54,624 nt of DNA. Source: Belliella calami (GTDB lineage: Bacteria > Bacteroidota > Bacteroidia > Cytophagales > Cyclobacteriaceae). The notes under the pieces were generated by a model. That model saw nothing but the letters and a program-made list of their open reading frames with translations, was not told the DNA's origin and did no database searches. Made by a program: the position numbers and the translations under genes. Below are positions 1-8,909 of the stretch, one piece after another; the stretch's first letter is position 1; each line of letters begins with the position of its first letter. The stretch lies in the NCBI RefSeq assembly GCF_022549695.1, contig NZ_JAKZGS010000022.1, positions 1 to 54,624 on the forward strand, given 5' to 3'.

Positions 1-886
1 AAATCTTTAAAATTTAATTTGGCCACAAAGTTCGCAAAGGCTCGCAAAGGATTTTTTTGTTATGTTTCTCTGAGGATCAGACTACTTTCCTTGAAAGCCT
101 TGTTTCTCCCCATTGCCAAAACCGCTATATTTTTTTTTTTAAGATAAAAACCTTTGCGTACCCCTGCGTCCATTGCGGCAAATCTTTAAAATTTAATTTG
201 GCCACAAAGTTCGCAAAGGCTCGCAAAGGATTTTTTTTGTTATGTTTCTCTGAGGATCAGACTACTTTCCTTGAAAGCCTTGTTTCTCCCCATTGCCAAA
301 ACCGCTTTATTTTTTTTTAAAATAAAAACCTTCGCGCATCCTAGCGTCCATTGCGGTAAATCTTTAAAATTTAATTTGGCCACAAAGTTCGCAAAGGCTC
401 GCAAAGGATTTTTTTGTTATGTTTCTCTGAGGAGCTGATTGCTTTCCTTGAAAGCTTTGTTTCTCCCCATTGCCAAAACCGCTTTATTTTTTTTAAAATA
501 AAAACCTTCGCGCATCCTAGCGTCCATTGCGGCAAAGCTTTAAAATTTAATTTGGCCACAAAGTTTGAAAAGGATCGCAAAGGATTTTTTTTGTTAAGTT
601 TCTCTGAGGAGCTGATTGCTTTCCTTGAAAGCTTTGTTTCTCCCCATTGCCAAAACCGCTTTACTTTTTTTAAAATAAAAACCTTCGCGCATCCTAGCGT
701 CCATTTCGGCAAAGCTTTAAAATTTAATTTGGCCACAAAGTTCGCAAAGGCTCGCAAAGGATTTTTTTTGTTAAGTTTCTCTGAGGAGCTGATTGCTTTC
801 CTTGAAAGCTTTGTTTCTCCCCATTGCCAAAACCGCTTTATTTTTTTTAAAATAAAAACCTTCGCGCATCCTAGCGTCCATTGCGG
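1..886. repeat. Five tandem copies of a ~177-bp intergenic repeat
   Basis: Copies start at about 1, 180, 358, 534 and 711, so the period is 176-179 bp. Each unit starts near AAATCTTTAAAATTTAATTT, continues with CACAAAGTTCGCAAAGG-type sequence, and ends with CGCGCATCCTAGCGTCCATT. The two ends are loosely inverted relative to each other (CGCAAAGG-like and its complement). Copies 1-2 share one internal variant (GAGGATCAGACTAC) and copies 3-5 share another (GAGGAGCTGATTGC), which suggests stepwise local amplification. Long open frames run through the array on both strands, but they are by-products of the repeat. More copies may lie upstream of the window. Confidence 0.9.
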
Positions 887-905
887 CTAAAACTATTTAA
901 ATCAA

Positions 906-1964
906 TTATAGAAAATCCACGTCTACACTAAAAGGATACTTCATCAAATACTGCAATGCATCTTCGATCAATAAATCTTCAAACAATACTTTGTATAGAT
1001 TCTCTGTTATTGGGGCTCGCATTCCTGTTCCTTCCACAAACGTTTTCATCAACCTGACCGTATTGATACCTTCGGCAACTTCAGACATGGTATTTTGGAT
1101 TGTTTCAAGGCTTTCACCCTGGGCAAGTCTATAGCCCACTGTGTAGTTTCGCGACAAGGTGGAATTGCAAGTAGTCACAAGATCACCGATTCCGGCCAAT
1201 CCGACAAAAGATTTTAAACTTCCCCCCAAGGCGTTGCCAAGATAGATCAATTCTACCATTCCTCGTGAGATCAACAGACCCTTGGCATTTTCACCCAAAC
1301 CCAAACCAGCTAAGGCACCTGAAGCGATAGCAATGATGTTTTTCAAAACCCCACTTAGCTCCACCCCAATGATGTCAGAGTTTCCATAGACCTGGAATTT
1401 ATCCGAACGGAGTAGATTTTGTCCTTGATGGATTACTTCATTGTATTTGCTAGCCACCACAGTAGCTGCTGGTTGGCCTTTCGAAAGTTCCTTTGCCAAA
1501 TTTGGACCAGCAAGACAACCTACCCTAACCACTACTGTCTCTTTCAAAATCACTTCACTCATAGTCAAGATGTTTTCACGACTGATCACTTTCATATCTG
1601 AAAGTGATTTCCCGTTTGGCAGGTTGAGGCAAAGTCCCTTCGTACCATGGATGATGATATGGTAAGGATAAAGATATGGAGAAAAAGCTCTAACAACCTC
1701 CTGAAATGCACTAGAAGGAACCATGAAGAATAGAATTTCACATGATTTGCAAAGCATTTCTGGATCTTGGGTGGCAATTATATTTTCACTGACAGGCTGC
1801 CCATCAATACTATGGTTTTGGTTGATTTCATCCACAAGATCGGCCCTTCTCGCATAAGCAACTACAGGGTTTTTCTCTGCAAGCATTCTCGCTATCGCAG
1901 TTCCGAAACTACCTAAACCAACGACACCTACTGTTTTTTCTTCAGAAGAGTTTTTCAAGGTCAT
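906..1964 (-). CDS. gpsA: Glycerol-3-phosphate dehydrogenase [NAD(P)+]
   Basis: Cytosolic enzyme that reduces dihydroxyacetone phosphate to sn-glycerol-3-phosphate, the backbone of phospholipids. The N-terminal Rossmann motif GLGSFG lies at residues 16-21. The central and C-terminal parts carry family signatures: LAGPNLAKEL, GVLKNIIAIASG, and a conserved GIGDLVTTCNS stretch. At 352 aa it is only slightly longer than the usual ~330-340 aa, because of a short N-terminal extension. The start codon lies inside the end of the upstream acyltransferase gene (23-bp overlap), so the two are very likely co-transcribed and possibly translationally coupled. The pairing is coherent, since GpsA makes the substrate that the neighbouring acyltransferase uses. 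The 3' end lies 20 bp from the tandem repeat block. Confidence 0.95.
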   Translation of the reverse strand: MTLKNSSEEKTVGVVGLGSFGTAIARMLAEKNPVVAYARRADLVDEINQNHSIDGQPVSENIIATQDPEMLCKSCEILFFMVPSSAFQEVVRAFSPYLYPYHIIIHGTKGLCLNLPNGKSLSDMKVISRENILTMSEVILKETVVVRVGCLAGPNLAKELSKGQPAATVVASKYNEVIHQGQNLLRSDKFQVYGNSDIIGVELSGVLKNIIAIASGALAGLGLGENAKGLLISRGMVELIYLGNALGGSLKSFVGLAGIGDLVTTCNSTLSRNYTVGYRLAQGESLETIQNTMSEVAEGINTVRLMKTFVEGTGMRAPITENLYKVLFEDLLIEDALQYLMKYPFSVDVDFL

Positions 1965-3639
1965 ATCCGTCTAGTCTGTTATGGTAAAAATACAAAAGAC
2001 TCATGTCTTCTGTGATGATATTTCCTTCGCTGTTTTTCACCAAAGGTCGTTTTGCATGATACATTCCTACATTGTCTAAGCCGTGGCTTATAATTTCATC
2101 AATTCCTCTTCTCAAATGGGGAGCTACATGGATTTTGTTGTTAGCTTTCAATTCAAATATCTGATCGAGTACACGCTGCACTTCCTGTTTGAATTCTTCG
2201 TAATCCAAAACGATATCTTCTTCAGGTAGTCTCAATAAATTGAAAAGGTCAAGTTTTTTGTTCTGCTTTTTGATCATCTGGAAGGCTGTGAAAGCAACCA
2301 AATGAGAGCTAAACACCCTATTGATGATGTGAAATTCCTCTACGATTCTATTTCCTAATCTGTTGGTGTACTCTTCCTCCCGCTGTGTATCTAGATTTAC
2401 CTCACCATTGCTGATAAAATAATCTCGGGTTTCGATGGTCCTGCCATTCTTGTCCATGCTATTTCCATCTTTATCAACATAATGACCCAAGACATCCATT
2501 GCTTTTCCTACTGATACAGAAATATCAGATCCTTTTGTGAAGAATTTGAAGAGGAATTTTGAAATTTTGTAAGAAGTGGAAAACTCATCCGATTCGGCAT
2601 AATATCTTTCTTGACCAGTTATGCTGAGGTATTCTTTGATCAGACTTGGTGCTTCCAGTACGAAATGATAGTTGATGGTCACAGGAACGATAAATACCTT
2701 TCCACTGATATCATTGATTCCTTTCTGATAATTGGCTCTTTGTGCTTCTATAGCTGTACTTAGAAGTCCTAGTTTGAGTTTGGATTCTATTTTTCCACTT
2801 CTGGATCTTGTACCTCCAGGAAAGAAAAGACTATGTACGCCAAACTGTATTGCTTCTGAAGAATATGTCTTCAAAGTTTCTAGGTAGGGAAGGTTCTTTT
2901 TTCGTCTATCAACTTTATAAGCACCAAGAGAATTCATGAAATAGGCAAAGATGTCGATATTGAAAAGGTTCAACCCTGCACCATATATAAATGGAGGAAG
3001 TCCCAAAACAGAAATGATCCAACCTATCAAGATACTGTCAAGATTGGAGAAATGTGTTGGAACCATAATAATCGTGCCTTTGGAAGCCAAGTCCCTAAGC
3101 TGCTCTGTTTCACCAATAGTTTGGATTTTGTCCTGAAGTGAATATTGATTGCTAAAGAGCCTTTTGATACCCTTTACCCGCGCTGCATTCAGCAACCTTG
3201 CAAAACCTGAAGTGATGATGCTTCGGGTAAACTTATAATGCGTGTGCTTGAAATTACTTGCTATTTCTTCTGCATAACGCATCGTAATTTCGTCCAAAAT
3301 GGCGATATACTTCTTTTTTTTCTCAATTTTAGGAGTAGAAATATCGGCACTAAGCTGCAAAAGTGAACCTTTGACATTATTCCAGAACTCATAATCATCA
3401 TCAGGATCTACAGCCCAAGGGTTTTGCTTGATTCGTAGTTTTTCCCTGTACAAGGTTGTTTCCAACTCTTCTTTGAGGACGGCAACATTTCCCCCGGTAA
3501 GTCCCAAAATTCTTTTCTTACTGGCCTCAGCCACACTTTTCACGAATTCTTTCCTGCTTTTGCTGAGTTTGACTACAGGCCATTCATCCTTTTGAGGGAG
3601 AATGGGGTCGTATTTATGTTTGATATAGTCGTCGGTCAA
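1942..3639 (-). CDS. plsB: PlsB-like glycerol-3-phosphate 1-O-acyltransferase
   Basis: Membrane-associated acyltransferase predicted to acylate glycerol-3-phosphate at the sn-1 position. The catalytic H-x4-D box is THFSNLD (His196, Asp201), and the phosphate-binding block FPGGTRSRSGK follows at about residues 264-275, then a V-P-V-T block. The protein has 565 aa, shorter than Escherichia coli PlsB (~800 aa) but like the short PlsB-type proteins of Bacteroidota. No obvious transmembrane segment is visible, so membrane attachment is probably peripheral. It is the first gene of a two-gene unit with gpsA. A TAnnTTTG-type promoter is visible just upstream. A lysophosphatidate acyltransferase (PlsC-like) role is less likely given the length and the gpsA partner. 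Confidence 0.85.
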   Translation of the reverse strand: MTDDYIKHKYDPILPQKDEWPVVKLSKSRKEFVKSVAEASKKRILGLTGGNVAVLKEELETTLYREKLRIKQNPWAVDPDDDYEFWNNVKGSLLQLSADISTPKIEKKKKYIAILDEITMRYAEEIASNFKHTHYKFTRSIITSGFARLLNAARVKGIKRLFSNQYSLQDKIQTIGETEQLRDLASKGTIIMVPTHFSNLDSILIGWIISVLGLPPFIYGAGLNLFNIDIFAYFMNSLGAYKVDRRKKNLPYLETLKTYSSEAIQFGVHSLFFPGGTRSRSGKIESKLKLGLLSTAIEAQRANYQKGINDISGKVFIVPVTINYHFVLEAPSLIKEYLSITGQERYYAESDEFSTSYKISKFLFKFFTKGSDISVSVGKAMDVLGHYVDKDGNSMDKNGRTIETRDYFISNGEVNLDTQREEEYTNRLGNRIVEEFHIINRVFSSHLVAFTAFQMIKKQNKKLDLFNLLRLPEEDIVLDYEEFKQEVQRVLDQIFELKANNKIHVAPHLRRGIDEIISHGLDNVGMYHAKRPLVKNSEGNIITEDMSLLYFYHNRLDGYDLEKLF

Positions 3640-3663
3640 GGCTTTCAGGTTTTAGATTAAAAA

Positions 3664-3699
3664 CAAAGATAACAAAAATAAGATTTGACAATTTGTCAA
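3664..3699 (-). promoter_or_regulatory. Predicted promoter of plsB-gpsA with overlapping palindrome
   Basis: Read on the minus strand, TATCTTTG (3664-3671) matches the Bacteroidota -7 consensus TAnnTTTG. A TTG (3689-3691) lies 17 nt further upstream, inside the 17-23 nt spacing reported for Flavobacterium. The 15-nt perfect palindrome TTGACAATTTGTCAA (3685-3699) covers the -33 position, where a repressor could act. The operator role is inference. Confidence 0.5.
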
Positions 3700-3787
3700 T
3701 TTAGACAAAGTAAGTCGGTTTTTACCAAACGATTTTGCTTTTGAGTAGTTTCATTATGGAATTATTAAACCAACGGCTTTGTCGAAC

Positions 3788-4798
3788 ATGGAATCCGTCG
3801 TATTATTGCAGCACCAAAGCGCTATGAAGCCTGACCTCAAACAAATACAACAGCCCATTGCCACTGAAATGGTGGAGTTCGAGAAGAAGTTTAGAGACTT
3901 TATGAAAAGTAAGGTCAAACTTCTCGACCATATCACCAGTTACATTGTCAAAAGAAAAGGGAAGCAGATGCGTCCTATGTTTGTATTTCTGACTGCTGGA
4001 GTAAGCGGACAGATTACAGAAGCGTCTTATCGTGGAGCAGCCTTGATTGAATTGTTGCATACAGCCACGCTTGTGCATGATGATGTAGTGGATGATGCGA
4101 ATTATCGTAGAGGATTTTTTTCGATCAATGCCCTTTGGAAAAATAAAATCGCTGTACTTGTTGGAGATTACCTCTTGTCTCGAGGGCTTTTATTGAGTGT
4201 TGATAATGGAGATTTTGAATTGCTTCGGATAGTATCACATGCAGTAAGGGAAATGTCGGAGGGAGAATTGCTCCAAATCGCAAAAGCCAGAAAACTTGAT
4301 ATTACAGAAGAAGTCTATTACAAAATCATCAGACAGAAAACCGCTAGTTTGATTGCTTCTTGCTGTGCTGTTGGCGCTGCTACTTCAGGGGCAAATCCTG
4401 AATTTGTGGAGAAAATGCGTGATTTTGGAGAGAAAGTGGGGATGGCCTTTCAGATCAAAGATGACCTTTTTGATTATGGTGAAGACGAAATCGGCAAACC
4501 TGTGGGGATTGATATCAAGGAGAAGAAAATGACACTTCCTCTGATCTATGCCTTAAATAATGCTTCATGGCTGGATAAGAAAAAAATTATCTACCTGATC
4601 CGCAACAAAAACGAAGACAAAAAAGCAGTCAATGAAGTTATAGACTTTGTAAAGAAATCAGGTGGGCTAGATTATGCCAATAAAGTGATGAATACTTATT
4701 TTGAAGAATCATTGGCATTACTAAATGAATTTCCTGATTCTGAATACAAGACTTCACTGGAAGGGTTGGTGAGATATACTATTGAGAGAAAGAAGTAA
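3788..4798 (+). CDS. Polyprenyl diphosphate synthase (trans-isoprenyl type)
   Basis: Elongates farnesyl or geranylgeranyl diphosphate with isopentenyl diphosphate to make the long side chain of menaquinone. The first aspartate-rich motif DDVVD is at about residues 98-102 and the second, in the FQIKDDLFDYGED context, is near residue 208. Both are intact. A conserved KGKQMRP block that binds isopentenyl diphosphate precedes them. Length of 336 aa is normal for the IspB/HepT group. I chose ATG 3788; a TTG at 3779 and an ATG at 3824 are in frame, so the exact start is open. The gene is divergent from plsB-gpsA, with 148 bp between. Chain length cannot be read from the sequence, so no symbol is given. 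Confidence 0.9.
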   Translation: MESVVLLQHQSAMKPDLKQIQQPIATEMVEFEKKFRDFMKSKVKLLDHITSYIVKRKGKQMRPMFVFLTAGVSGQITEASYRGAALIELLHTATLVHDDVVDDANYRRGFFSINALWKNKIAVLVGDYLLSRGLLLSVDNGDFELLRIVSHAVREMSEGELLQIAKARKLDITEEVYYKIIRQKTASLIASCCAVGAATSGANPEFVEKMRDFGEKVGMAFQIKDDLFDYGEDEIGKPVGIDIKEKKMTLPLIYALNNASWLDKKKIIYLIRNKNEDKKAVNEVIDFVKKSGGLDYANKVMNTYFEESLALLNEFPDSEYKTSLEGLVRYTIERKK

Positions 4799-4915
4799 TT
4801 TCGTTTTTTTTAGCTTTCTTTCAATATCAATTATTTCATTTTATTTCTAAATTGACAGCCAGTTTGGTGCTAGTTTTAAATGTCGATTTTAGTTTTGTTT
4901 CCTTAATCCGATTTT

Positions 4916-6109
4916 ATGAAAGAGAATTCCGATGAGTTGGGCTGGTTTAGAAAGTTGCAGAAAAACAGCTGGAATCCAGAAGTCATTATTTCTGGCTTTG
5001 CCTTGGCTTTTATCCTTGTTTTCCCAAAAAGTCTATATGAATTTGCTGCAAAGATAATTCAAGATTGGGGAGTTAATTATCTCGGAGGACTTTTAGTGTT
5101 GATTTATTCTTCTTTTTTACTTAATGTATTCAAGATATTTTTGATAACTCACCTGGCGCTTAGGTTTGTCTGGACAGGAATGCTTGGTGTAAGTTATGCA
5201 TTTCCTGAAGGAGTGATCAATGAAAGGCTGCCTTCTTATGTCAAAGGTTTTGAATTTGGAAATCTAAAGGATTACACTTTAAAGCTTGAAAGGATTTGCA
5301 GTTTGTTTTTTGGGATCCCTACCTATTTAGCATTTATTTTTATACCAATCACGTTGTATTTGGGTGTTCTGATTACAATTTATAAGCTCCTTGATCTAAG
5401 TTTTTTCATGTTTTATATCTTATTTATGGTGTCAATTTTACTTTTTGTAATTTATGGATTAGTCATAAGTAAGCTTAAAAAAAATGTCAAGGCCAAAAAT
5501 CTCTTTAGTACTCTTGGGGCTGTATATCAGAGCAATTTGGGTAACCTAAGGTTTAATTTTGTTCAGTTGCTTATTTTCCTTGTTACAATCCCTTTTATAA
5601 TCCATGATACCAGAGATTTTACACTTTTCTTTCATGAAGTTTCTCTTACCGAAGAACAAGTTGACTGGCCCGATAAATCTTGGTATGTAGAGGATCAAAG
5701 GGATGCCGATTCAAGGTTTGGAAGAATTTTGATTCCTTCTGAATCCATAGAAGGAGATTTCTTGAAATTGAATATTGCCTATTATGGGGAAGATTTGAAT
5801 TACCTGAAAGAACTGAATGGGGATTTTAAAATGACCTTAGATACCCTTTCATGGCATAATCTTTCGGTACCAACAGATCTTTATAGAATCAGTATTGACG
5901 ATTCGGTCTATAATGAACTTGTTTGGAAAAATGTCGTCAAAGCAGGATCTAACCAAAAAGCTTACGAATCATATGTCAACATTGGAGACCTTCAGCCTGG
6001 ATTGCACACGATCAGACTAGAAAAATTGGCAATGAGAATGGAATTCTTTACTGATTCAGAGCCAAAACTAAGGAAAGATTGGGCAGTGTTTGATTTCTTT
6101 AAAAACTAA
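4916..6109 (+). CDS. Polytopic membrane protein of unknown function
   Basis: I do not recognise a family. The protein has 397 aa and about five or six hydrophobic segments in the first 230 residues (around 25-40, 60-85, 130-160, 165-190 and 215-232). A hydrophilic C-terminal domain of about 165 aa follows, probably outside the membrane, and contains DKSWYVEDQRD and a beta-rich stretch. The start has no competing upstream ATG. It stands alone between the prenyl synthase and a small exported protein, in the same orientation as both, with 117- and 94-bp gaps. No catalytic motif is visible. The layout of a membrane domain plus a soluble C-terminal sensor-like domain is only suggestive. Confidence 0.7.
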   Translation: MKENSDELGWFRKLQKNSWNPEVIISGFALAFILVFPKSLYEFAAKIIQDWGVNYLGGLLVLIYSSFLLNVFKIFLITHLALRFVWTGMLGVSYAFPEGVINERLPSYVKGFEFGNLKDYTLKLERICSLFFGIPTYLAFIFIPITLYLGVLITIYKLLDLSFFMFYILFMVSILLFVIYGLVISKLKKNVKAKNLFSTLGAVYQSNLGNLRFNFVQLLIFLVTIPFIIHDTRDFTLFFHEVSLTEEQVDWPDKSWYVEDQRDADSRFGRILIPSESIEGDFLKLNIAYYGEDLNYLKELNGDFKMTLDTLSWHNLSVPTDLYRISIDDSVYNELVWKNVVKAGSNQKAYESYVNIGDLQPGLHTIRLEKLAMRMEFFTDSEPKLRKDWAVFDFFKN

Positions 6110-6203
6110 TCTATTTAAAATTTAACTAAAAATTAATTTAAAATTATTTTTATTAGTTGATCTATCAAGATATCTTTAAGGGATATAATTAAGTTGATAA
6201 GAT

Positions 6204-6755
6204 ATGAAAAAGTATATTAAGATATTAGTGATTTTTATTCTGTTTATAGTTATTTCAAAAGAATCCAAAGCTCAGGTTTATCTAGGTGGGGGCGGAGTGA
6301 TCAGTCAATTCAGTTCAGCTTCACTTGAAGAGTACAGAGGGATTGGGGCGATTGTTCAGCGGCAGATATATTTGAAAGATAGCAGGTTATCATTGACTCC
6401 GACATTGCAAGGGAGTTGGCTGACCGATAAGCAATACAATGAAAATTTTTCTGAGTTTTATACTTCAGTTTCTGCTGGGGTGCATTTGAATTATGACCTG
6501 TTATCATTCAATAAATTTAGATTTACCCCATTTGCAGGACCTTCATTTGTTTGGGTTACGGGAACTGATGCAGGCGTTTTGGCTCAGGTTCCGCAAGCAG
6601 TGAATTTTTACAGATTGGGTTTGGAGGTTGGTGCTTCCTTGACTTATATCCATTCAGAAAAATTCAGCATCAAATTGATTCCACTCACCTACACATTTAG
6701 CAACAAGGAATTTGTACAGGGGAATGTCTTGAGTTTACTCTTTCAGATCATGTAG
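6204..6755 (+). CDS. Exported protein, probable outer-membrane beta-barrel
   Basis: 183 aa with a typical Sec signal peptide (KK, a hydrophobic stretch, then SKAQ before the predicted cut at about residue 24). The mature part alternates polar and hydrophobic residues (for example FTPFAGPSFVWVTG and LTPTLQGSWLTD) and ends in FQIM, which fits a small outer-membrane barrel of the OmpW/PF13568-like kind common in Bacteroidota. No catalytic motif is seen. It ends just before a three-hairpin repeat cluster that may also terminate its transcript. Function unknown. Confidence 0.65.
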   Translation: MKKYIKILVIFILFIVISKESKAQVYLGGGGVISQFSSASLEEYRGIGAIVQRQIYLKDSRLSLTPTLQGSWLTDKQYNENFSEFYTSVSAGVHLNYDLLSFNKFRFTPFAGPSFVWVTGTDAGVLAQVPQAVNFYRLGLEVGASLTYIHSEKFSIKLIPLTYTFSNKEFVQGNVLSLLFQIM

Positions 6756-6770
6756 TTGGGGTTGTCTAAG

Positions 6771-6950
6771 CGTAGATTGCATCTACGTTTTCATATCTCT
6801 AGAATTTGCAATTCCACTTAGAAATTAAATTACCCACATAGTCAAGATTTTTTAGGTGTAGTTGCAAACTACACCTAGTCGGTTAGTAGTTGGTTTTATA
6901 GGGGTTCTCAAAAAATAGGAGTGTGCCCTAAGCGTAGATTGCGTCTACGC
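6771..6950. repeat. Outlying three-hairpin REP cluster (A-B-A)
   Basis: Three short inverted repeats of the same two kinds that flank the RAYT gene about 5.5 kb away. Type A hairpins are at 6771-6787 and 6932-6950 (GCGTAGAT, loop TGC, ATCTACGC-like). A type B hairpin is at 6854-6876 (stem AGGTGTAGTT, loop GCA). The intervening sequence also matches the large array, including the CACTT, GTCAAGAT and AGTCGGT stretches. The stems carry GCGTAG/CTACGC instead of GTGTAG/CTACAC, so this cluster has diverged, with compensating base changes in the second A hairpin. Confidence 0.85.
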
Positions 6951-6998
6951 TTTCATATCCAAGAAATTTGGAGTTCTATACTTTTGTGATTTTCAAAA

Positions 6999-8351
6999 TC
7001 ACTCATAATATATTATATCACGCTCTTTAATCACTTGTTGAAATATCTCGTCATTTTCTGAAGAAATGAGTTTAAGTTCATTTTTAATCCAATTGCCAAC
7101 ATCATCATAATCATATTTTTTTATTTCAATTGTTTTTTCTTGAGGTTTTTTTAAAATATGTTCTTTTACATTCCCATTGGTGTCAAAAACATAAGATTCG
7201 TCTATGCTACGGCTTCCATCGGATTCATAAACGACACGTTCTGTCATATTTGAATTTCTATCAAATTTCCTTGTGACTTTTGAGATCAAGTCTCCATTGG
7301 AATTGACTGACTTATAGAATATTTCATTTCCATTTTTGTCATATTCTATGGAGTTGAAAGTGCTTGGTTTTTTAGAATCATGTACGTTTTCTTGGGTCAG
7401 ATTTTGGTTAGCGTCATAAGTGAGTTCATATGTTATTTCTTGTAATAACTCACCGTTATATTTTTCACCTTTTTTGGAAGTAAGACTTCCGTTTGCGTCA
7501 TATTCAAAAGTGTTTATAAAGGATTGGTCTATTGCCAAATAATATCCGTTAATTAGTTCATTTAGGTGTCCATTTTCATTAATTGAAGAAGAGCTTTTGG
7601 GCATGTACCGCAAGTGTGTCTCTTTAATTATACTATTTTTTTCATCATATTCATACTCCCAAATGAATTCCAATCTTTCTTCAGGGCCCACGAATTTTTC
7701 AAACTTGATAAGGTTATTGTTTTTGTCACGCTTCCATGTTTTTTTATAACCAAATGCGTTTGAAAAAGGATACTTCACTTTGACTTCAACCAATTTTGAA
7801 TCTAGGTAAGTCTCACTCTGCACATAATCAATTTCACCATTTTGTTTGTACACGGTTATTGTTTGATTTCCATCTTCATGGATTTCAAGTTTGTTTTGAA
7901 GATATAGTCCTTCATGAGGAAGATATGATTTTTTGGCTTCATGTTCTTCCCATTCTTCCATGGTAGCAAATGAATGATTTTTATAAGTTCGTTTTTCAAT
8001 TTCTTTACCCTCACTGGAGTAGCTATATAGGATTTTCTTTTCTAGTCTATTTTGAAAATACTCTTTAGTCTCGTTGATTTGTCCTTCCGAATTATAAGTG
8101 CTCTCATGTGAGTATCCATCAGAACAAGAACTCATCTGCCCTCCTTGTATGTTAAAAGTATATTTTGAGGTACTAATTTTAGGTTCTTCATTGGGATATT
8201 TGACAGTTGAGGTTTCATTTATAGCTTTGACTTTTCCATTTAAATTCAATTTTTCCCAGTCAGTTTTTTCTTGAGTCGCAAAGCTGTCTGAATAAATTAT
8301 TCCAAAAATCAATAATAGTATTATTTTAAAGATCGAAAACCTTTTAGTCAT
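6999..8351 (-). CDS. Exported YD-repeat-like protein of unknown function
   Basis: 450 aa when started at ATG 8351, which gives a clean signal peptide (basic MTKR, hydrophobic core, then SFA). An in-frame ATG at 8435 adds 28 residues that look like untranslated leader. The mature protein consists of repeated beta-hairpin-type units with motifs such as YDANGS, YDANQN, YDKNGN, FDRNSN and FDTNGN. These resemble the YD/RHS repeats found in many secreted Bacteroidota proteins. No C-terminal toxin, DUF or secretion-domain signature is visible, so it is not a full RHS toxin. It stands alone, convergent with the hairpin cluster. Cell-surface or periplasmic location is inferred. Confidence 0.7.
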   Translation of the reverse strand: MTKRFSIFKIILLLIFGIIYSDSFATQEKTDWEKLNLNGKVKAINETSTVKYPNEEPKISTSKYTFNIQGGQMSSCSDGYSHESTYNSEGQINETKEYFQNRLEKKILYSYSSEGKEIEKRTYKNHSFATMEEWEEHEAKKSYLPHEGLYLQNKLEIHEDGNQTITVYKQNGEIDYVQSETYLDSKLVEVKVKYPFSNAFGYKKTWKRDKNNNLIKFEKFVGPEERLEFIWEYEYDEKNSIIKETHLRYMPKSSSSINENGHLNELINGYYLAIDQSFINTFEYDANGSLTSKKGEKYNGELLQEITYELTYDANQNLTQENVHDSKKPSTFNSIEYDKNGNEIFYKSVNSNGDLISKVTRKFDRNSNMTERVVYESDGSRSIDESYVFDTNGNVKEHILKKPQEKTIEIKKYDYDDVGNWIKNELKLISSENDEIFQQVIKERDIIYYE

Positions 8352-8561
8352 TGTTATATATTTAATTCCTAAAGTATAAAATTTTGACAATTTTCTGTAA
8401 TTTTTATCCAAATTTACGAGAATAATTAAACTCAAGTTTAGAACTCCAAAAATTTATAATCTCAATAAATATCATTTTTTGATCGAAAAATTGATTAACC
8501 AAAATAAAGAATAAAAAAATTTGAATATTTACTTTGAAAAACAAAGCGCTTTGAATAAATC

Positions 8562-8885
8562 ATGGAAAATCACCAATTATCTAAAGGGATAAAACCCAAA
8601 AACCTCCTACTGGCAGCACTATTAGGAGCTTTCTTGCCATTCGCAGTTTTGGTATTAATCATTCTTACCAAAGAAGATGTGTTTGAAACATGGATGCTGT
8701 TTCCACTCACCATTATCCCGGCAGGAGGAGCTTTCGGGGGCGTGTTTTTCTACCAAATGGGTTTTCAGTGGTTTTCTGTGGGTGCCAAGAAGTTGATTGC
8801 AGTTATCTTTAGCACAGTATTATATTTCGTTTTACTGTGGATGAGTGCTGTACTGGTTTTTGCAATTACCGGGCATTGGGATTAG
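8562..8885 (+). CDS. Small membrane protein of unknown function
   Basis: 107 aa with three hydrophobic segments (about residues 15-35, 45-65 and 80-103) separated by short loops. I do not recognise a family. It lies 24 bp upstream of the DoxX-like gene in the same direction, so the pair probably forms an operon. A single ATG start fits. No enzymatic residues are apparent. Confidence 0.6.
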   Translation: MENHQLSKGIKPKNLLLAALLGAFLPFAVLVLIILTKEDVFETWMLFPLTIIPAGGAFGGVFFYQMGFQWFSVGAKKLIAVIFSTVLYFVLLWMSAVLVFAITGHWD

Positions 8886-8909
8886 GAATAGAGGATCTGA
8901 TCAAAATAT

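Noticed and set aside
57-890. Long open frames of 87-158 aa on both strands
   Set aside because: They repeat with the ~177-bp unit, have mirror-image partners on the other strand, and show no family signature, so they are by-products of the repeat.
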